Shown here: piece after piece, positions 6,513 through 8,855 of the stretch
How the letters are laid out: the number at the start of each line of letters is the position of its first letter
Position numbering within the stretch: the stretch's first letter is position 1
Origin: an uncultured Polaribacter sp.
GTDB taxonomy: Bacteria; Bacteroidota; Bacteroidia; Flavobacteriales; Flavobacteriaceae
Assembly (NCBI GenBank): GCA_937936695.1
Contig: CALHCK010000010.1
Location: forward strand, 1-8,855
Length of the DNA: 8,855 nucleotides
Direction: 5' to 3'
Translations under genes and position numbers: made by a program
Notes under the pieces: generated by a model
What the model was told of the DNA's origin: nothing
The model's database searches: none
Seen by the model: only the letters and a program-made list of their open reading frames with translations

Positions 6513-7223
6513 ATGACGGAAGAAGATTACAAAAACGGACAAGTTTTATTAATTGATAAACCATTAACATGGACCTCTTTTCAGGCAGTTAATAAAATTA
6601 GATGGCATATAAAACAGCAGTTTAAAATTAAAAAAATAAAAGTAGGGCATGCTGGCACATTAGATCCATTAGCAACTGGTTTACTAATTATTTGTACTGG
6701 TAAGCAAACAAAAGAAATAAACACATATCAAGGTCAAATAAAAGAGTACACAGGTGTTTTTACTATCGGAGCTACTACACCTAGTTACGATTTAGAAACA
6801 GAAATTGATAAAATATACTCTACAGAACATATTACAAAAGAATTATTACAGCATACTACAAAACAATTTATAGGAGAAATACAGCAAAAACCACCTATAT
6901 TTTCTGCAATTAAAAAAGACGGAAAGCGTTTGTATGAACTAGCTAGAAAAGGAGAAACTACAGAAATAAAAGCAAGAACAGTTACGGTTTCAGAGTTTGA
7001 AATCACAAAATTTGCAGCAAACGAAGTACATTTTAGAATTGTATGTAGTAAAGGAACTTATATTCGTTCTATAGCCTATGATTTTGGAATTGCATTAAAC
7101 TCTGGTGCACACTTATCTGTATTAAGAAGGACAAAAATTGGAGATTTTCATGTAGATGATGCTGTTTCAATAGAGGCGTTTATAAATAATTTAAATCCAG
7201 ATTTTTTAAATAAAGAACCTTAA
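6513..7223 (+). CDS. truB: tRNA pseudouridine(55) synthase TruB
   Basis: This cytoplasmic enzyme isomerises U55 in the T-loop of tRNAs to pseudouridine. The 236-residue length fits the short Bacteroidota form, which has little beyond the catalytic domain. Motifs in order are GQVLLIDKPLTWTS (9-22), the catalytic Asp51 in KVGHAGTLDPLATGLL (43-58), KEYTGVFTIGATTPSYDLE (77-95), KPPIFSAIKKDGKRLYELARKGE (127-149) and CSKGTYIRSI (178-187). It is the last gene of the ftsX cluster. The intrinsic terminator comes 143 bases after its stop, leaving an unusually long 3' region. Confidence 0.97.
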   Translation: MTEEDYKNGQVLLIDKPLTWTSFQAVNKIRWHIKQQFKIKKIKVGHAGTLDPLATGLLIICTGKQTKEINTYQGQIKEYTGVFTIGATTPSYDLETEIDKIYSTEHITKELLQHTTKQFIGEIQQKPPIFSAIKKDGKRLYELARKGETTEIKARTVTVSEFEITKFAANEVHFRIVCSKGTYIRSIAYDFGIALNSGAHLSVLRRTKIGDFHVDDAVSIEAFINNLNPDFLNKEP

Positions 7224-7275
7224 AATTAATAAAATATTAAGTATTATATTCAAAATTAGTTAAAAACAGTATAGT

Positions 7276-7351
7276 GCAGGATAGTTTGAGTTAAAATGTT
7301 TCATAGTTTAGTAATCTCGAAACAATTAACTAAGTTTTAACTAAATTAACT
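7276..7351 (+). repeat. Diverged direct repeat, copy 1
   Basis: Shared blocks with copy 2, in the same order, are GCAGGATAGTT (7276-7286), GTTAAAA (7290-7296), AAACAA followed by ACTAA (from 7320) and TTTTAACTAAAT then AACT (7335-7351). Spacing between first and last block is 59 bases here and 66 in copy 2. This copy lies between truB and its terminator. Confidence 0.5.
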
Positions 7352-7366
7352 ACAAAAACTGCAAAT

Positions 7367-7404
7367 AAATCATCTCATTAACTAATGAGATGATTTGTTT
7401 TTTT
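7367..7404 (+). terminator. Intrinsic terminator of the ftsX-truB cluster
   Basis: Perfect 14-base arms at 7367-7380 (AAATCATCTCATTA) and 7383-7396 are separated by AC and followed by G and seven T. On the other strand the 3' side has no clear T-run, so it points rightward. Confidence 0.9.
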
Positions 7405-7516
7405 AAACACTTTTCTAAGTATCAGTAATTTATCTATTTCAGTGTTAAGTATTCAAAATATCATGTGAGATTACTACTATATTTTTTGGTACGTAAGTCT
7501 TTAGAAATTGTATAGA

Positions 7517-7534
7517 ATTAATTTTTAAATTAAT
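7517..7534. repeat. AT-only palindrome, 8-base arms
   Basis: ATTAATTT and AAATTAAT flank TT, about 125 bases before the rhamnosidase start. It could be a regulator site, but AT-only palindromes arise easily in DNA of this composition. Confidence 0.3.
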
Positions 7535-7582
7535 GATAATAAGTATGTTTTAACAAATTCTTAAGTATGTATACAAGATACG

Positions 7583-7665
7583 GCAGGATAGTTACTAAGG
7601 TTAAAAAATACAAATTGCCTTTTTTGTAAAAAACAAATACTAAACTTATTTTAACTAAATGAACT
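7583..7665 (+). repeat. Diverged direct repeat, copy 2, running into the rhamnosidase start
   Basis: This copy has the blocks GCAGGATAGTT (7583-7593), GTTAAAA (from 7600), AAACAA (7631-7636) and TTTTAACTAAAT then AACT (7649-7665). The last block includes the ATG at 7659-7661; copy 1 has ATT at the matching place. The leader of the rhamnosidase gene therefore looks related to the DNA just after truB. Confidence 0.5.
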
Positions 7666-8855
7666 TCAGTAATTTAATTAAAGCTATTTTTTTTTCGATA
7701 ACATTTTTAGTTATCAGTTCTTGTAACCATAAAATACTTAAAAAACCCGAAAAATTAACAATTTCAGAAGGTTTTAAAAATCCTTTAGGCTTTTATAATA
7801 GTGTTCCCACTTTTTCTTGGAAATTACCTGTTTCAGAGTTTATAAAATCTCAATCTGCTTATCAAATTTTAGTAGCGTCTTCTGTAGAGCTTTTAAAAAA
7901 TAATCCAGATTTATGGGATTCTAAGAAACAGAAAAGTACACAATCAACTTTTATAAAATATAAAGGAACAAAACTAATATCTAGACAAAAAGTATATTGG
8001 CAAGTTAGATATTGGAACCAAGATAAAAATGTGTCTGAGTTTAGTGAGGTAAAAACTTTTGAGTTAGGCTTGTTAAATAATACTGATTGGCAAGCAAAAT
8101 GGACAGGTTTAGATACTGCCAAAGATAGTATTAAAGGGGTTCGAAACTTTTTAATGCACAGACCACAATATCTTAGAAAATCTTTTCAATTACCATCTAG
8201 TGTTACTAAAGCAAGAATGTATATTACTGCAAAAGGTGTTTTTGATGTGCATTTAAATGGAAAAGATGTAAGTGATGATGTAATGACTCCTGGTTGGACA
8301 CCTTATAATCATAGAATAGAAACTTTAACTTATGATGTTACTAATTTTTTACAAACAGGAAAAAATGTCATTGCAGTAGAGTTGGCTTCAGGTTGGCATT
8401 CTGGTAGAATTAGTAGGGGGAGAGCATTGTATGAAAATTTTGCTTCTCCAAAAGTTTTATGCCAGCTAGAAGTTACGTTAAAAGACGGGGCAAAAAAAAT
8501 AATAGTGTCTGATAAGAGTTGGAAAGGAACAACAAACGGTCCATTACGTTTAGCTGGGGTTTATGATGGAGAAACTTATGATGCTAATTTTGAAATGCCA
8601 AATTGGACGTCTAATAGTTTTAATACAACCACATGGCAAGATGTAGAAACAGAAGAAATATCAAAAACTGTTAAATTGGCTCCCAAAAGGCATCATACAG
8701 TAAAAAATCAAACTATTTTAAAGGATGTAGAAATTGTTTCCGTAAAAGAAAATTCAGCTGTTTTTAATGTAAAACAAAATATTGTAGGTATTCCTAAAGT
8801 AAAAGTGCCTATGAAAAAAGGAGATACTTTAAAAATTCGTTTTTCTGAAATGTTA
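7659..8855 (+). CDS. Alpha-L-rhamnosidase, GH78 family, lipoprotein (N-terminal 399 residues; 3' end outside window)
   Basis: The enzyme should release terminal L-rhamnose from polysaccharides or glycosides. The frame is open from ATG to the right edge. A lipoprotein signal ends in VISSC with Cys22; no acidic pair follows the Cys, which mildly favours the periplasmic face. Residues about 35-150 form an N-terminal beta domain (NPLGFYNSVPTFSWKLP, AYQILVASS, YWQVRYW, DWQAKWTG). Residues about 170-340 match the Bac_rhamnosid_N domain (ARMYITAKGVFDVHLNGK, TPGWTPYNHRI, YDVTNFLQTGKNVIAVEL, GVYDGETYDA). The tail KVKVPMKKGDTLKIRFSEML begins the next beta domain. The catalytic (alpha/alpha)6 barrel with its acids would lie beyond the edge, so activity cannot be judged. 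Family members usually have about 900 residues or more. It may open a polysaccharide-use locus to the right. Confidence 0.92.
   Translation, partial: MNFSNLIKAIFFSITFLVISSCNHKILKKPEKLTISEGFKNPLGFYNSVPTFSWKLPVSEFIKSQSAYQILVASSVELLKNNPDLWDSKKQKSTQSTFIKYKGTKLISRQKVYWQVRYWNQDKNVSEFSEVKTFELGLLNNTDWQAKWTGLDTAKDSIKGVRNFLMHRPQYLRKSFQLPSSVTKARMYITAKGVFDVHLNGKDVSDDVMTPGWTPYNHRIETLTYDVTNFLQTGKNVIAVELASGWHSGRISRGRALYENFASPKVLCQLEVTLKDGAKKIIVSDKSWKGTTNGPLRLAGVYDGETYDANFEMPNWTSNSFNTTTWQDVETEEISKTVKLAPKRHHTVKNQTILKDVEIVSVKENSAVFNVKQNIVGIPKVKVPMKKGDTLKIRFSEML

Larger units (their letters stand above)
7224..7658. other. Noncoding region between truB and the rhamnosidase gene, 435 bases
   Basis: I found no credible gene on either strand. 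It holds the truB-operon terminator (7367-7404), two diverged copies of a segment of about 80 bases (7276-7351 and 7583-7665), an AT-only palindrome (7517-7534) and a direct repeat AAGTATGT (7541-7548 and 7563-7570). The part after the terminator must contain the rhamnosidase promoter, but no TTG/TAnnTTTG pair with correct spacing is convincing. Confidence 0.65.

Noticed and set aside
6785..7006. A 73-codon minus-strand frame
   Set aside because: It is antisense to the conserved core of truB.
7224..7658. CRISPR array, tRNA or insertion-sequence remnant
   Set aside because: The repeats are only two, diverged and unevenly spaced; no cloverleaf, terminal inverted repeats or transposase fragment was found.
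7862..8122. An 86-codon minus-strand frame
   Set aside because: It is antisense to the N-terminal beta domain of the rhamnosidase, which reads through without a break.

Overview
The window looks like chromosomal DNA of a marine-type member of the Flavobacteriaceae (Bacteroidota), perhaps near Polaribacter or Tenacibaculum; the genus is a guess. The evidence is very AT-rich DNA, genes without Shine-Dalgarno sequences, the Bacteroidota families DUF5689 and DUF3098, the ftsX-DUF3098-uppP-truB gene order, and a lipoprotein-type GH78 rhamnosidase. No insertion sequence, phage gene, CRISPR array, tRNA or rRNA was seen.

Layout. (1) Bases 2-757, plus strand: C-terminal part of a DUF5689 protein, cut by the left edge. 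(2) Bases 766-3258, minus strand: a tight four-gene operon read right to left as small lipoprotein, seven-segment membrane protein, HisKA_3 histidine kinase and NarL/LuxR-type response regulator. The kinase has no sensor domain of its own, so the two upstream proteins are the natural candidates for signal input. This cassette is the best candidate here for a poorly described system. (3) Bases 3259-3715: a divergent intergenic region with a perfect hairpin and a possible 19-codon leader ORF that overlaps the next gene. (4) Bases 3716-4069: an unrecognised 117-residue charged protein, closed by a strong terminator. (5) Bases 4118-4534: methylmalonyl-CoA epimerase. (6) Bases 4595-7223: ftsX, a DUF3098 gene, uppP and truB with gaps of 4, 2 and 1 bases, so almost surely one transcript linking cell division, lipid-carrier recycling and tRNA modification. 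(7) Bases 7224-7658: noncoding, with a strong terminator and two diverged copies of a segment of about 80 bases, the second running into the next start codon. (8) Bases 7659-8855: first 399 codons of a GH78 alpha-L-rhamnosidase lipoprotein, cut by the right edge.

Most genes are ordinary housekeeping or well-known accessory families. The points worth a second look are the sensory cassette, the noncoding duplication before the rhamnosidase gene, and the structured divergent region with its overlapping mini-ORF.
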